From Aristolochia californica (lineage: Eukaryota; Streptophyta; Magnoliopsida; Piperales; Aristolochiaceae): 64,000 bases of DNA. Where the stretch lies: the NCBI GenBank assembly GCA_029961685.1, contig JARWKL010000010.1, positions 12,483,931 through 12,547,930 on the forward strand. The letters are read 5' to 3'. Positions 1-14,249 of the stretch are shown here, in pieces. The position numbers and the translations under genes were made by a program. Below the pieces are notes generated by a model. The model was given only the letters and a program-made list of their open reading frames with translations. It was not told the origin of the DNA and searched no databases. Positions within the stretch are counted from its first letter, which is position 1. Each line of letters opens with the position of its first letter.

Positions 1-3000
1 CCAAACATGGATAAAGAAACTTTGGTGTTCATTTTTAGTGCATGAAATAATTTTTTTCCCTTAAATTTATTATATTTTTCAATTTTTTGTATACATAAAC
101 TCTAAGATTTCATTTTGTTGTCATCTATTTGCCTTATAATTTTGTTTATGTGAGAAAAAGGAGAGTGAAAACTGAAGTTTGGATTTGAAAAAAAATTTAA
201 CATCCAAATTGGAAATGCTCAAATGCTGATAGAGATAATACCAAAAAATATCTGTGATCTTTAAGGATGGTAAACTCTTTTATTTTTTTATAAATTGGGT
301 TTTGCAATCATCGGAAGAGGGGGTGAGGCCTTTTTAACTGAGTGTTGACTCCCAAACAATAAGTCATTTCTAACAAAAATTATAGGCGTTACATAAGATC
401 AAAAATTTTATGATGATCTATGATTGTTTGGTCCACTTTTCATAAAATTGGCAAAAAGTGGGTTGTTTGGCTCTGGCAAATATCCCACTGTACGTAAACT
501 TGATAATTTAATTTTTTCAACTCCTTTAATTTTTTAGATCATTAGGTCATTTGTATCTTCAACATTGTTCAGGCATGCATATCCACCACATTTAAAAGAT
601 GTTAGGATCAATTAGAAATCTCTTTCTTATAAAATTCATCCAAGTTATTAGGGGTTGTACTAGTGGAATTTTCAAACATGGATAACAAAACTTTGGTGTT
701 CATTTTTACTGCTTGAAATAATTTTCTTTACTTACATTTATTATAGCTTTGAATTATTTGAGTACACAAACTCTAAAATTTTCATTTTGTCTGATCTGTT
801 TGCCTTATCTTTTTGTTTACGAGAAAAATGAGAGAGTGAAAACTCAAGTTTGGATTTGAAAAAAAATTGAACATCCAAAAGAGAAATGCACAAATGCTGA
901 GAGAGAAAATTCCAAAAAGTATATGTGATTTTTAAGGCTGGTAAACTCTTTTACTTTTTTATATATTGGGTTTTGCAATCATCGGAAGAGGGGGGCGAGG
1001 CATTTTTAACTGAGTGTTGATTCCCAAACCATAAGTCATTTCTAACAAATATTATGGCCGTTACTCATTATTAATCAATCAAAACATTTACGATGACCTA
1101 TGATTGTTAGGTCCGCTTTTTCTAAAATAGGCAAAAAGTGGGTTTTTTTGGCTCTCGTAAACATCCCATCGCACGTTAACTTGAGAATTTAATTTTTTCT
1201 ACTCGAAATTTTTGGATCATTAGGTCATTTTCATCTTCAACACGTTTCAGGCATGCATATGCACCACATTTATAACATGTTAGGATCAATTAGAAATCTC
1301 TTTCTTGTAAAATTCCACCTACTAGTGGAATTTCCCAAAAATGGATAACAAAACTTTGGTGTTCATTTTAAGTTCACAAAATAATTGTCTTCCCTTAAAT
1401 TTATTATAGTTTTTAATTTTTGGCTTACATAAACTCTAAGATTTTTATTTTGTTGTGATCTATTTGCCTTACGTTTTTGTTTACAAGAAAAATACGAGAG
1501 TGAAAACTCATGTTTGGATTTGAAAAAAAATTGAACATCCAATATGGAAATCCACAAATACTGAGAGAGATAATTCCAAAAAGTATCTGTGATTTTTAAG
1601 GATGGTAAACTCTTTTTGTTTTTTATATATTGGGGTTTTCAATCATCGGAAGAAGGGGGCGAGGCATTTTTAACTAAGTGTTGATTCCTAAACCAAAAGT
1701 CATTTCTAACAAAAAATATGGTCGTTACACTTCATCAATCGATCAAAACAATAACGATGATCTATGATTGTTAGGTCCTCTTTTATTGAAATAGGCAAAA
1801 AGTGGGTTATTTTTCATAAGTAAATATCCTACCGCACCTTAACTTCACAGTATAATTTTTTCTACTCGAAATTTTTGGATCACTAGGTCATTTGCATCTT
1901 CAACACGTTTCAGGCATGCATATCCACCACATTTAAAACATGTTAGGATCAATTAGAAATCACTTTCTTATAAAATTCCACAATGGTATAAGGGATTGTA
2001 CTAGTGGAATTTCTCAAACATTGATAACAAAACTTTGGTGTTCATTTTTAGTGCATGAAATAAGTTTTTTCATTTAAATTTTTTATAGTTTTCTAGTTTT
2101 TGCATACATAAAGTCTAAGATTTTCATTTTGTGGTGATCTATTTGCCTTATCTTTTCATTTACGATAAAGATAGGAGAGTGAAAACTCAAGTTTGGATTT
2201 GAAGAAAAATTGAACATCCAAAATGGAAATGCACAATTGTTGAGAGAGATAATTCCAAAAAGTATCTTTGATTTTAAAGGATGGTAAACTCTTTTAGTTT
2301 TTTAAATATTGTGTTTTGCAATCGTCAGAATAGGGGACGAGGCCTTTTTAACTGAGTGTTTACTCCCAAACCATAACTCATTTCTAACAAAAATTATAGT
2401 CGTTACGCATCAATAATCAATCAAAACATTTACGATGATCTATGTTTGTTAGATCCGCTCTTAGTAAAATAGGCAAAAAGTGGGTTGTTTGGCTCTATTA
2501 AATATCCCACCACACGTTAACTTGAGAATTTGATTTTTTCTTCTCCTTGAAATTTTTGGATCATTAGGTCATTGGCATCTTCTACAAGTTTCTGGCATGC
2601 ATATCCAACACATTTAAAACATGTTAGGATCAATTAGAAATCTCTTTCTTATAAAATTCCACCATGCTATTAGGGGTTGTACTAGTAAAATTTCCCAAAA
2701 ATGGATAGCAAAATTTTGGTGTTCATTTTTAGTGCGTGAAATAATTTTCTTCACTTACTTTTATTATAGTTTTCAATTATTTGTATACATAAACTCTAAA
2801 ATTTTCATTTTGTTGTGATCTATTTGCCTTATCTTTTTGTTTACGAGAAAAATAGGAGAGTGAAAACTCAAGTTTGGATTTGAAAGAAAAATGAACATCC
2901 AAAATGGAAAAGCCCAAATGCTGAGAGAGATAATTCCAGAAAATTATCTATGATTTTTAAGGGTGGTAAACACTTTTAGTTTTTTATATATTGGTCTTTG

Positions 3001-5321
3001 CAATCATCGAAAGAGGGCGGCGCGAGGCCTTTTTAACTGAGTGCAGACTCCAAAACCATAACATTTCTAACAAAAATTATAGCCATAACACATCAATAAT
3101 TGATCAAAACATTTATGACGATCAATGATTGTTAGGTCCGGTTTTTGTAAAATAGGCAAAACGTGGGTTGTTTGGCTCTGGTAAATACCCCACCGGACGT
3201 TCACCTGAGAATTTAATTTTTTCAACTCCTTGAAAATTTTGGATCTTCAGGTCATTTGCATCTTCAACATGTTTCAGGCATATCCACCACATTTAAAACA
3301 TGTCAGGATCAATTAGAAATCTCTTTCTTATAAAATTCCACCAAGCTATTAGGGGTTGTACTAGTGGAATTTCCTAACATGGATAACAAAACTTTGGTGT
3401 TCATTTTTAGTGCGTGAAATAATTTTCTTCACTTACATTTATTATTGTTTTATATTTTTTTTGTAGATAAACTCTAAAATTTTCTTTTTGTTGTCATCTA
3501 TTTGCCTTATCTTTTTTTTTTACAAGAAAAATGGGAGAGTGAAAAGTCAAGTTTGGATTTGAAAAAAAATTGAAGATCCAGAAAGAAAATTCACAAAAGG
3601 TGAGAGAGATAATTCAAAAAATTATCTATGAATTTTATGGATTGTAAACTCTTTTAGTTTTTTATATGTAGGGTTTTGCAATCATCGAAAGAGGGGGCGA
3701 GGCATTTTTAACTAAGTGTTGACTCCAACACCATAATTCATTTCTATCAAAAAAATTAGCCGTTACACATAATTAATCGATCAAAACATTTACGATGATC
3801 TATGATTTTTAGGTCCGCTTTTTGTAAAATAGACAAAACATGGGTTACTTGGCTCTCTTAAATATCCCGCTGCACATTATCTTGAGAATTTAATTTTTTC
3901 TACTCCTGGAAATTTTTGGATCATTAGGACATTTGCATCTTCAACATGTTTTAGGCATGCATATCTACCACATTTAAAACATGTTAGGATCCACTAAAAA
4001 TCTCTTTCTTATAAAATTCCACCAAGCTATTAGGGGTTGTACTAGTGGAATTACCCAAACATGGATAACAAAAATTTGGTGTTCATTTTTAGTGCGTGAA
4101 ATAATTTTCTTCCGTTACATTTACTATAGTTTTCAATTTTTTGCTTACATAAACTCTAAGATTTTCTTTTTGTTGTGATCTATTTGCCTTATGTTTTTGT
4201 TTACTAGAAAAATACGAGAGTGAAAACTGAAGTTTGGATTTGATAAAAAATTGAACATCCAAAATGGAAAGGCCCAAATGCTGAGAGAGAGAATTCCAAG
4301 AAGTATCTGTGATTTTTGAGGATGGTAAACTCTTTTAGGTTTTTATATATTGGGTTTTTAATCATCGGAAGAGGGGGGTTGAGGCCTTTTTAATTGAGTG
4401 GTGACTCCCAAACCATAAGTCATTTCTAACAAAAATTATATCCGTTACACATCAATAATCCATCAAAACATTTACGGTGATCTATGATTGTTAGGTCTGC
4501 TTTTTGTAAAATAGGCTAATAGTGGGTTGTTTGGCTCTGGTAAATATCCCACCGCATGTTTACTTAAGAATTTAATTTTTTCTACTCCTTGAAATTTGTT
4601 GGATCATTAGGTCATTCGCATCTTCAACATGTTTCAGGCATACATATCCACCTCATTTAAAACATGTTAGGATTAATTAGAAATCTCTTTCTTATAAAAT
4701 TCCACCAAGCTATTAGGGGTTGTACTTGTGGAATTTTCCAAACTTGGATAACAAAACTTTGGAGTTTATTTTTAGTGCATGAAATAATTTTCTTGAGTTA
4801 CATTTATTATAGTTTTCAATTTTCTGCATACATAAACTCTAAAATTTTCATTTTGTTGTGATCTATTTGCCATATCTTTTTGTTTATGAGAAAAATATGA
4901 GAGAGAAAACTCAAGTTTGAATTTGAAAACAAATTGAACATCCACAATGGAAATGCACAAATGCTGAGAGAGATAATTCCAAAAAGTATCTGCGATTTTT
5001 AAAGTTGGTAAACTCTTTTAGTTTTTTATATATTGGGTTTTGTAATCAACGGAAGACGGGGGTCGAGGCCTTTTTAAGTCATTTCTAACAAAAAATATAG
5101 CTGTTACACATCATCAATCGATCAAAACATTTATGATGATCTAAGATTGCTAGGTACGCTTTTTCTAAAATAGGCAAAAAGTGGGTTGTTTGGCTCTGGT
5201 AAATATCCCACCGCATGTTAACTTGCGAATTTAATGTTTTCTACTCCTTGAAATTTTTGGATCATTAGGACATTTGCATCTTCAACATGTTTCAGGCATG
5301 CATATCCACCACATTTAAAAC
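1..5321 (+). repeat. Satellite block L1: mixed monomer types, source-like copy of block L4
   Basis: About eight monomers. Several carry private marks. The 1277 unit has a 16-bp loss between its inverted-repeat arms. The 1940 unit reads CCACAATGGTATAAGGGATTG. The 2621 unit reads CCACCATGCTATTAGGGG. The 3981 unit has GGATCCACT. The 4664 unit has GGATTAATTAG and CACCTCATTT. The same marks occur in the same order in block L4 about 18.37 kb downstream. The 4664 unit lacks about 25 bp after CCTTTTTAA near 5078. No gene is seen. Confidence 0.85.
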
Positions 5322-5354
5322 ATGTTAAGATCATTCAGAAACCTCTTTCTTATA

Positions 5355-5394
5355 AAATTCCACCAAGCTATTTGGGGATGTACTAGTGGAATTT
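5355..5394 (+). repeat. Conserved inverted repeat of the satellite (representative copy)
   Basis: AAATTCCAC (5355-5363) and GTGGAATTT (5386-5394) are perfect reverse complements separated by 22 nt. The same arms and spacer length recur at the same place, 25-65 bp after the anchor, in most monomers. In the 1277 unit the spacer has shrunk to 6 nt (arms 1310-1318 and 1325-1333). The deleted-variant monomers lack the element. Function is unknown. It could form a cruciform or hairpin, or be a protein-binding dyad. Confidence 0.75.
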
Positions 5395-8300
5395 CCCAAA
5401 CATGGAAACCAAAACTTTGGTGTTCATTATTAGTGCGTAAAATAATTTTCTTCACTTCCATTTATTATAGATTTCAATTTTTTGCATACATAAACTCTAA
5501 AATTTTCATTTTTTTTGTGATCTATTTGCCTTATCTTTTTTTTTTACGAAAAAAAATGGGACAAAAAACACAAGTTTGGAATTGAAAAAAAAATTAACGT
5601 CGAAAATGGAAATGGACAAATGCTGAGAGAGGTAATGCCAAAAAGTATCTGTGATTTTTAAGGATTATAAACACTTTTACTTTTTCCTATATTGGGTTTT
5701 GCAATCATAGGAAGAGGGGGGTGAGGCATTTCTAACTGAGTGTTGACTCCCAAACCTTATGTAATTTTTAACAAAAATTATAGCCATTACACACGAGTAA
5801 TCGATCAAAATATTTAGATGATCTTTGAATGTTAGGTCCATTTTTTGTAAAATAGTCAAAAAGAGGAATGTTTGGCTCTGGTAAATATCCCACTGCACGT
5901 TAACTTGAGAATTTAATTTTTTTCTACTCCTTGAAATTTTTGGTTGATTAGGTAATTTGCATCTTCAACATGTTTCAGGCATGCATATCCACCACAATTA
6001 AAACATGTTAAGATCAATTAGAATTTTCTTTCTTATAAAATCCCACCAAACTATTAGGGGTTGTACTAGTGGAATTTTCATAACATAGATAAGAAAACTC
6101 TGGTGTTCATTTTTAGTGCAAGAAATAATTTTCTTCACTTACATTTCTTATAGTTTTCCATTTTTGGCATAAATCAACTCTTAAATTTTCATTTGGTTGC
6201 GATGTATTTGCCTTATCTTTTTTTTTTTTACGAGAAAAATGGGAGAGTGAAAACTCAAGTTTGGATTTGAAAAAAAATTTAACGTCAAAAATGGAAATGC
6301 ACAAATGCTTAGAGAGATAATTCCCAAAAGTATCTGTGATTTTAAATTACTGTAAACTTATTTAGTTTTTCTACATTGGGTTTTGCAATCATAGGAAGAG
6401 GGGGGCGAGGCATTTTTTTCACTGAGTGTTAATTCCCAAACCATAAGTCATTTCTAACAAAAATTATGGCTGTTACACATTATTAATCGATCAAAACATT
6501 TACGATGATCTATGATTGTTTGGTCTGCCTTTTGTAAAATAGGCAAAAAGTTGGTTGTTTGGCTCTAGTAAACATCCCACCAGACGTTAACTTGAGAATT
6601 TAATTTTTTCTACTCCTTGAAATTTTTGGATCACAAGGTCATTTGCATCTTCAACATGTTTCAGGGATGCATATCCACCACATTTAAAACATGTTAGGAT
6701 CATTTATAAATCTCTATCTTATAAAATTCCACCAACCTGTTAGGGGTTGTACTAGTGAAATTTTCCAAACATGGATAAAAAAACTTTGGTGTTTATTTTT
6801 AGTGCATGAAATAATTTTATTCCCTTACTTTTTTTAGAGTTTTCTATTTTTTGCATACATAAACTCTAAGATTTTCATTTTGTTGTGATCTATTTGCCTT
6901 ATCTTTTTGTTTACGAGAGAAATTGGAGAGTAAAAGCGCAAGTTTGGGCTTGAAAAAAAATAGAATATCTAAAATGGAAATGCAAAAATACTGAGAGCAA
7001 AAATTCCAAAAAGTATCAGTTATTTTTAAGGATGGTAAACTCTTTTAATTTTGTATATATTGGGTTTTCCAGTCATCGGAAGAAGGGGGGTGAGGCATTT
7101 TTAACTGAGTGTTGACTCCCAAACCATAAGTCATTTCTAACAAAAGCTATAGCCCTTAAAGATCATTAATCGATCAAAACATTTACGATGATCAATGATT
7201 GTAAGGTCCGCTTTTTTATAAAATATGCAAAAAGTGGGTTGTTTGGCTCTAGTAAATATCCCACCGCACATTAACTTGAGAATTTAATTTTTTATACTCC
7301 TTGAAATTTTTAGATCATTAGGTCATTTGTATCTTCAACACGTTTCAGGCATGCATATCCACCCCATTCAAAACTTGTTTTGATCAATTAGAAATCTCTT
7401 TCTTTTAAAATTCCATTAAGCTATTAGGGGTTGTACTAGCGGAATTCCCAAACTTGGATAACAAAACTTTGATGTTCATTTTTTGTGCATGAAATAATTT
7501 TCTTCACTTACATTTATTATAGTTTTCAATTTTTTGCATACATAAACTCAAAAATTTTCATCTTGTTGTGATCTATTTGCCTTATCTTTTTGTTTACGAG
7601 AAAATTGGGAGAGTGAAAACTCAAGTTTGGATTTGAAAAAAAATTGAACATCCAAAAGAGAAATACACTAATACTGAGAGAGATAATTCAAAAAAGTATC
7701 TGTGATTTTAAAGGATGGTAAAATCTTTTAGTTTTTTATATATTGAGTTTTGCAATCATCGAAAGAGGGGGGCCAGGCATTTTCACTGAGTGTTGACCCC
7801 CAAACCGTAAGTGATTTCTAACAAAAATTATAGCTGTTACTCATCTTTAATCTATCAAAACATTTACGATGATCTATGATTTTTATATCCACTTTTTGTA
7901 AAATAGGATAACAGGGGTTGTTTGGCTCTAATAAATATCCCACCACAGGTTAACTTGAGAATTTAATTTTTTCTACTCCTTGAAATTTTTGGATCATTAA
8001 GCCGTTTTCATCTTCAACATGTTTCAGGCATGCATATCCACCACATTAAAAACTTGTTAGAATCAATTAGAAATCTCTTTCTTATAAAATTGCACCGACG
8101 CATTAGGGGTTGTACTAGTGGAATTTCCAAACATGGATAACAAAACTTTGGTGTTCATTTTTAGTGTGTGAAATAATTTTCTTCCGTTAAATTTATTATA
8201 GTATTCAATTTTTTGCTTACATAAACTCTAAGATTTTCATTTTTTAGTGATCTATTTGCCTTATCTTTTTGTTTACAAGAAAAATAGGAGACTGAAAACT

Positions 8301-9112
8301 CATGTTTGGATTTGAAAAAAACTTGAACATCCAAAATGGAAATGTACGAATGCTGAGAGAGATAATTCCAAAAAGTATCTGTGATTTTTAAGGATGGTAA
8401 ACTCTTTTTAGTTTTTTATATATTGGGTTTTGCAATCATCGAAAGAGGGGGGTCGAGGCCTTTTTAACTGAGTTTTGACTCCCAATCCAAAAGTCATTTC
8501 TAACAAAAATTATAACCATTACTCATCAATAATCGATCAAAACATTTACGGTGATCTATTTTGTAAAATAGGCAAATAGTGGGTTGTTTGGCTCTGGTAA
8601 ATATCCCAATGCATGTTTACTTGGAAATTTAATTTTTTCTACTCGTTGAAATTTTTCGATCAATAGGTCATTTGCATCTTCAACATGTTTTAGGTATGCA
8701 TATCCAAAACATTTAAAACAAGTTAGGATTAATTAGAAATCTCTTTGTTATAAAATTCCACCAAGCTATTAGGGGTTGTACTAGTGGAATTTCCCAAACG
8801 TGGATAACAAAACTTTGGTGTTCATTTTTAGTGCGTGAAATAATTTTCTTCACTTACATTTATTATATTTTTCAATTTTTTGCAATCATAAACTCTAAAA
8901 TTTTCATTTTGTTGTGGTCTGTTTGCCAATCTTTTTGTTTACAAGAAAAATGGGAGAGTGAAAACTCATATTTGGATTTGAAAAAAAAATTGAACATCGA
9001 AAATGGAAATGCACAAATGCTGAGAGGGATAATTCCAAAAAGTATCTGTGATTTTTAAGGATGGTCAACTCTTTTATTTTTTTATATATTGGGTTTTGTA
9101 ATAATCGGAAGA

Positions 9113-9130
9113 GGGGGGGGGGGGGGGGGG
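9113..9130 (+). repeat. Expanded G-run, 18 G
   Basis: It lies after ATCGGAAGA at the usual satellite G-run site, where most monomers have 4-7 G. Confidence 0.9.
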
Positions 9131-10099
9131 CATGGCATTTTTAACTATGTGTTGATTCCAAAACCAGAAGTCATTTCTAACAAATATTGTGGCCATTACA
9201 CATCATTAATCGTTCAAAAAATTATGATTATCTATGATTGTTAGCCCCGCTTTTTGTAAAATAGGCAAAAAGTGGGTTGTTTAGCTCTGGTAAATATCCT
9301 ACCGAACATTAAATTGAGAATTTCATTTTTTATACTCAAAATTTTTGGATTACTGGGTCTTTTGAATCTTCAACACGTTTTAAGCATGCATATCCACCAC
9401 ATTTAAAACATGTTAGGATCAATTAGAAATATCTTTCTATTTTTTGCATATAAAACTCTAAGATTTTCATTTTGTTGTGATCTATTTGCCTTATCTTTTT
9501 GTTTACGAGAAAGATAGGAGAGTGAAAATTCAAGTTTGGATTTGAAAAAAACTTGAACATCCAAAATGGAAATGCACAAATGCTGAGAGAGGTAATTCCA
9601 AAAAGTATATGTGATTTTTAAGGATGGTATACTCTTTTAGTTTTTTTATATATTGGGATTCGCAATCGTCGGAAGAGGAGGGGGGGGAGAGGAGGCCTTG
9701 TTAACTAAGTGTTTACTCCCAAACCGTAAGTCATTTCTAACAAAAATTTTAACCGTTACACATCAATAATCAATCAAAACATTTATGATGATCTATGATT
9801 GTTAGGTCCGCTATTTGTAAAATAGGCAAAAAGTGGGTTGTTTGGCTTCATTAAATATCCCACCGTACGTTTACTTGAGAATTTAATTTTTTCTACTCCT
9901 TGAAAATTTTGGATCATTAGGTCATTGGCATCTTCAACATGTTTCTGGCATGCATATCCACCACATTTAAAACATGTTAGGATCAATTAGAAATCCCTTT
10001 CTTATAAAATTCCACCATGCTATCAGGGGTTGTACTAGTGGAATTTCCCAAACATGGATAACAAAAATATGGTGTTCATTTTTAGTCCGTGAAATAATT

Positions 10100-11043
10100 T
10101 TCTTCACATACTTTTATTATAATTTTCAATTATTTTCATACATAAACTCTAAAATTTTTATTTTGTTGTGATCTATTTGCCCTATCTTTTTCTTTACAAG
10201 AAAAATGGGATAGTGAAAACTCAGGTTTGGATTTGAAAAAAATTTGAAAATCGAAAATCAAATTGTACAAATGCTGAGGGAGATAATTCCAAAAATTATC
10301 TATGATTTTTAAGGATGGTAAACACTTTTAGTTTTTTTATATATTGGGCTTTGCAATCATCGAAAAAGGGAGGGGGGTTAAGCATTTTTAATTGAGTGTT
10401 GACTTCCAAACCATAAGCCATTTCTAACAAAAATTATAGCTGTTACACATCAGTAATTGATCAAAATATTTACAATGATCTATGATAGTCCACTTTTTGT
10501 AAAATAGGCAAAAAGTGGGTTGTTTGGCTCTCGTAAATATCCCACTGCACGTTTACTTGAGAATTTAATTTTTTCTACTCCTAGAATTTTTTTGATCATT
10601 AGGTTATTTACATCTTCAACATGTTTCAGGCATGCATATCTACCACATTTAAAACATGTTAGGATCAATTAGAAATCTCTTTCTTATAAAATTCCACCAA
10701 GCTATTTGGGGTTGTACTTGTGGAATTTCCCAAACATGGATAACAAAACTTTGTTGTTCATTTTTAGTGCATCAAATAATTTTATTCACTTACATTTATT
10801 ATAGTTTTCAATGTTTTGCATACATAAACTCTAAAATTTTCAATTTGTAGTGACCTATTTGCCTTATCTTTTTGGTTACGAGAAAAATAGGAGAGTTAAA
10901 ACTCAAGTTTGGATATGTAAAAAAATTGAACATCTTAAATGAAAATGCACAAATGCTGAGAGATATAATTCCACAAAGTATCTGTGATTTTTGAGGATTT
11001 TAAACTCTTTTATTTTTTTATATATAGTGTTTTGCAATCATTG

Positions 11044-11074
<31 letters not shown>

Positions 11075-13412
11075 GGTGGGTTGTTTAACTGAGTGTTGAC
11101 TCCCAAACCATAAGTCATTTCTCACAAAAATTTTAGCTGTTACACAAAATTAACCAATCAAAACATTTATGATTATCTATGAATGTTACGTTCGCTTTTT
11201 GTAAAATTCGGTAAAAAGTTGGTTTTTTGGCTCTACTATATATCCCACCGCACGTTAACTTGAGAATTTAATTTTTTCTACTCCTTGAAATTTTTGCATC
11301 ATTAGGTCATTTGCATCTTCAACACATTCCAGACATGCATATCCACCACATTTAAAACATGTTAGGATCAATTAGAAATTTCTTTCTTATAAAATTCCAC
11401 CAAGCGATTAGGGGTTGTACTAGTGGAATTTCCCAAACATGGATAACAAAAATTTGGTGTTCATTTTTAGTGCGTGCAATAATATTCTTCACTTAATTTT
11501 ATTATAATTTTCAATTATTTTCATACATAAACTCTAAAATTTTTATTTTGTTGTGATCTATTTGTCTTATGTTATTGTTTACGAGAAAAATGGGACAGTG
11601 AAAACTGAAGTTTGGATTTGAAAAAAATTTGAAAATCCAAAATGGAAATATGCACAAAGGCTGAGAGAGATAATTCCAAAAATTATCTGTGATTTTTACG
11701 GTTGGTAAACACTTTTAGTTTTTTATATATTGGGCTTTGCAATCATTTGAAGAGGGCAGGGGCGAGGCATTTTTAATTGAGTGTTGACTCCAAAACCATA
11801 AGTCATTTCTAACAAAAAAATTTAGTCGTTACACATAATTAATCGATCAAAACATTTACGATGATTTATGATTGTTAGGTCCGCTTTTTTTAAAATAGGC
11901 TAAAAGTGGGTTTTTTTGGCTCTAGTAAATACTCCACCGCACGTTAACTTGAGAATTTAATTTTTTTCTACTCCTTGAAATTTTTAGATCATTAGGTCAT
12001 TTGCATCTTCAACACATTCCAGGCATGCATATCCACCACATTTATAAATATGTTAGGATCAATTAAAAATTCCTTTCTTATAAAATTCCACCAAGCTATT
12101 AGGGGTTGTACTAATGGAATTTCCCAAACATGGATAAAAAAAATTTGGTGTTCATTTTTAGTGCGTGAAATAATATTCTTCACATACTTTTATTATAATT
12201 TTCAATTATTTTCATACATAAACTCTAAAATTTTATTTTGTTGTGATCTATTTGCCTTATCTTTTTATTTACGAGAAAAATGGGACAGTGAAAACTGAAG
12301 TTTGGATTTGAAAAAAATTTGAAAATCCAAAATGGAAATATGCACAAAGGCTGAGTGAGATAATTCCAAAAATTATCTATGATTTTTAAGGTTGGTAAAC
12401 ACTTTTAGTTTTTTATATATTGGTCTTTCCAATAATTGGAAGAGGGCAGGGGCGAAGCATTTTTAACTGAGTGTTGACTTCGAAACAATAAGTCATTTCT
12501 AACAAAAAAATTTAGTCGTTACACATAATTAATCGATACAAACATTTACGATGATATATGATTGTTAGGTCCGCTTTTTGTAAAATAGGCAAAAAGTGGG
12601 TTTTTTTTTTTTGCTCGACTAAATATTCCACCGCACGTTAACTTGAGAATTTAATTTTTTCTACTCCTTAAAATCTGTGGATCATTAGGTCATTTGCATC
12701 TTAAGCACATTCCAGGCATGCATATCCACCACATTTAAAACATGTTAGGATCAATTAGAAATTTCTTTCTTATAAAATTCCACCAAGCTATTAGGGGTTG
12801 TACTAGTGGAATTTCCCAAACATGGATAACAAAAATTTGGTGTTCATTTTTAGTGCGTGAAATAATATTCTTCACTTAATTTTATTATAAATTTCAATTA
12901 TTTTCATTCATAAACTCTAAATTTTTTATTTTGTTGTGATCTATTTGCCTTATCTTTTTGTTTACGAGAAAAATGGGACAGTGAAAACTGAAGTTTGGAT
13001 TTGAAAAAAATTTAAAAATTCAAAATGGAAATATGCACAAAGACTGAGAGAGATAATTGCAAAAATTATCTGTGATTTTTAAGGTTGGTAAACACTTTTA
13101 GTTTTTTATAGATTGGGCTTTGCAATAATTGGAAGAGGGCAGGGGCGAAGCATTTTTAACTGAGTGTTGACTCCGAAACCATAAGTCATTTCTAAGAAAA
13201 AAATTTAGTCGTTACACATAATTAATCGATACAAATATTTACGATGATATATGATTGTTAGGTCCACTTTTTGTAAAATAGGCAAAAAGTGGGTTTTTTT
13301 TTTTGCTCTACTAAATATTCCACCGCACGTTAACTTGAGAATTTAATTTTTTCTACTCCTTGAAATTTGTGGATCATTAGGTCATTTGCATCTTAAGCAC
13401 ATTCCAGGCATG
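10100..13412 (+). repeat. Higher-order repeat copy 1 (3.3 kb, ~5 monomers)
   Basis: This stretch is nearly identical to 14250-17565, at an offset of 4,150 bp rising to 4,153 bp. By eye I found about six single-base differences plus length changes in homopolymers. Identity starts sharply at TCTTCACATAC (10101 and 14251) and ends where this copy reads GGCATGCATATCC and the other reads GGCATGGATATCT. At that point copy 2 matches 14098 onward, so it appears to have skipped one 692-bp monomer. Confidence 0.9.
11049..11076 (+). repeat. Expanded G-run, 28 G
   Basis: Longest G-run in the window, followed by TGGGTTG. The usual GAGGCATTTTT context downstream is altered. Confidence 0.9.
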
Positions 13413-14123
13413 CATATCCACCACATTTAAAACATGTTAGGATCAATTAGAAATTTCTTTCTTATAAAATTCCACCAAGCTATTAGGGGTTGTACTAGTG
13501 GAATTTCCCAAACATGGATAACAAAAATTTGGTGTTCATTTTTAGTGCGTGAAATAATATTCTTCACTTAATTTTATTATAAATTTCAATTATTTTCATT
13601 CATAAACTCTAAATTTTTTATTTTGTTGTGATCTATTTGCCTTATCTTTTTGTTTACGAGAAAAATGGGACAGTGAAAACTGAAGTTTGGATTTGAAAAA
13701 AATTTAAAAATCCAAAATGGAAATATGCACAAAGGCTGAGAGAGATAATTCCAAAAATTATCTGTGATTTTTAAGGTTGGTAAACACTTTTAGTTTTTTA
13801 TAGATTGGGCTTTGCAATAATTGGAAGAGGGCAGGGGCAAAGCATTTTTAACTGACTATTGACTTCGAAACCATAAGTCATTTCTAACAAAAAAATTTAG
13901 TCGTTACACATAATTAATTGATCAAAACATTTACGATGATCTATCATTGTTAGGTCCACTTTTTGTAAAATAGGCAAAAAGTGGGTTTTTGTTTGCTCTA
14001 GTAAATATTCCACAGCACGTTAACTTGAGAATTTAATTTTTTCTACTCCTTGAAATTTGTGGATCATTAGGTCATTTGCATCTTCAACACATTCCAGGCA
14101 TGGATATCTACCACATTTAAAAC
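12742..14123 (+). repeat. Twin monomers, 692-bp tandem duplication
   Basis: The monomers starting at 12742 and 13434 match almost base for base over most of their length. Both carry AATTTCAATTATTTTCATTC and CTAAATTTTTTATTTTG. This is a one-monomer duplication younger than the general divergence of the array. Confidence 0.8.
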
Positions 14124-14249
14124 ATGTTAGGATCAATTAGAAATTTCTTTCTTATAAAATTCCACCAAGCTATTAGGGGTTGTACTAGTGGAATTTGCCA
14201 AACATGGATAACAAAAATTTGGTGTTCATTTTTAGTTCGTGAAATAATA

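Larger units (their letters stand above)
5322..9973 (+). repeat. Satellite block L2: diverged monomers with partial copies of L1 types
   Basis: Monomers start near 5322, 6005, 6691, 7375, 8054, 8720 and 9410. The 8054-8720 pair resembles the 3981-4664 pair of block L1, at an offset of about 4.06 kb. Shared marks are GCTTACATAAACTCTAAG, the GGATTAATTAG anchor variant and a CGGTGATCTAT variant. The 9410 monomer is only 564 bp long because about 120 bp is missing after its anchor, where ATATCTTTCT joins ATTTTTTGCATA. The 8720 unit carries an 18-base G-run. No gene is seen. Confidence 0.8.
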
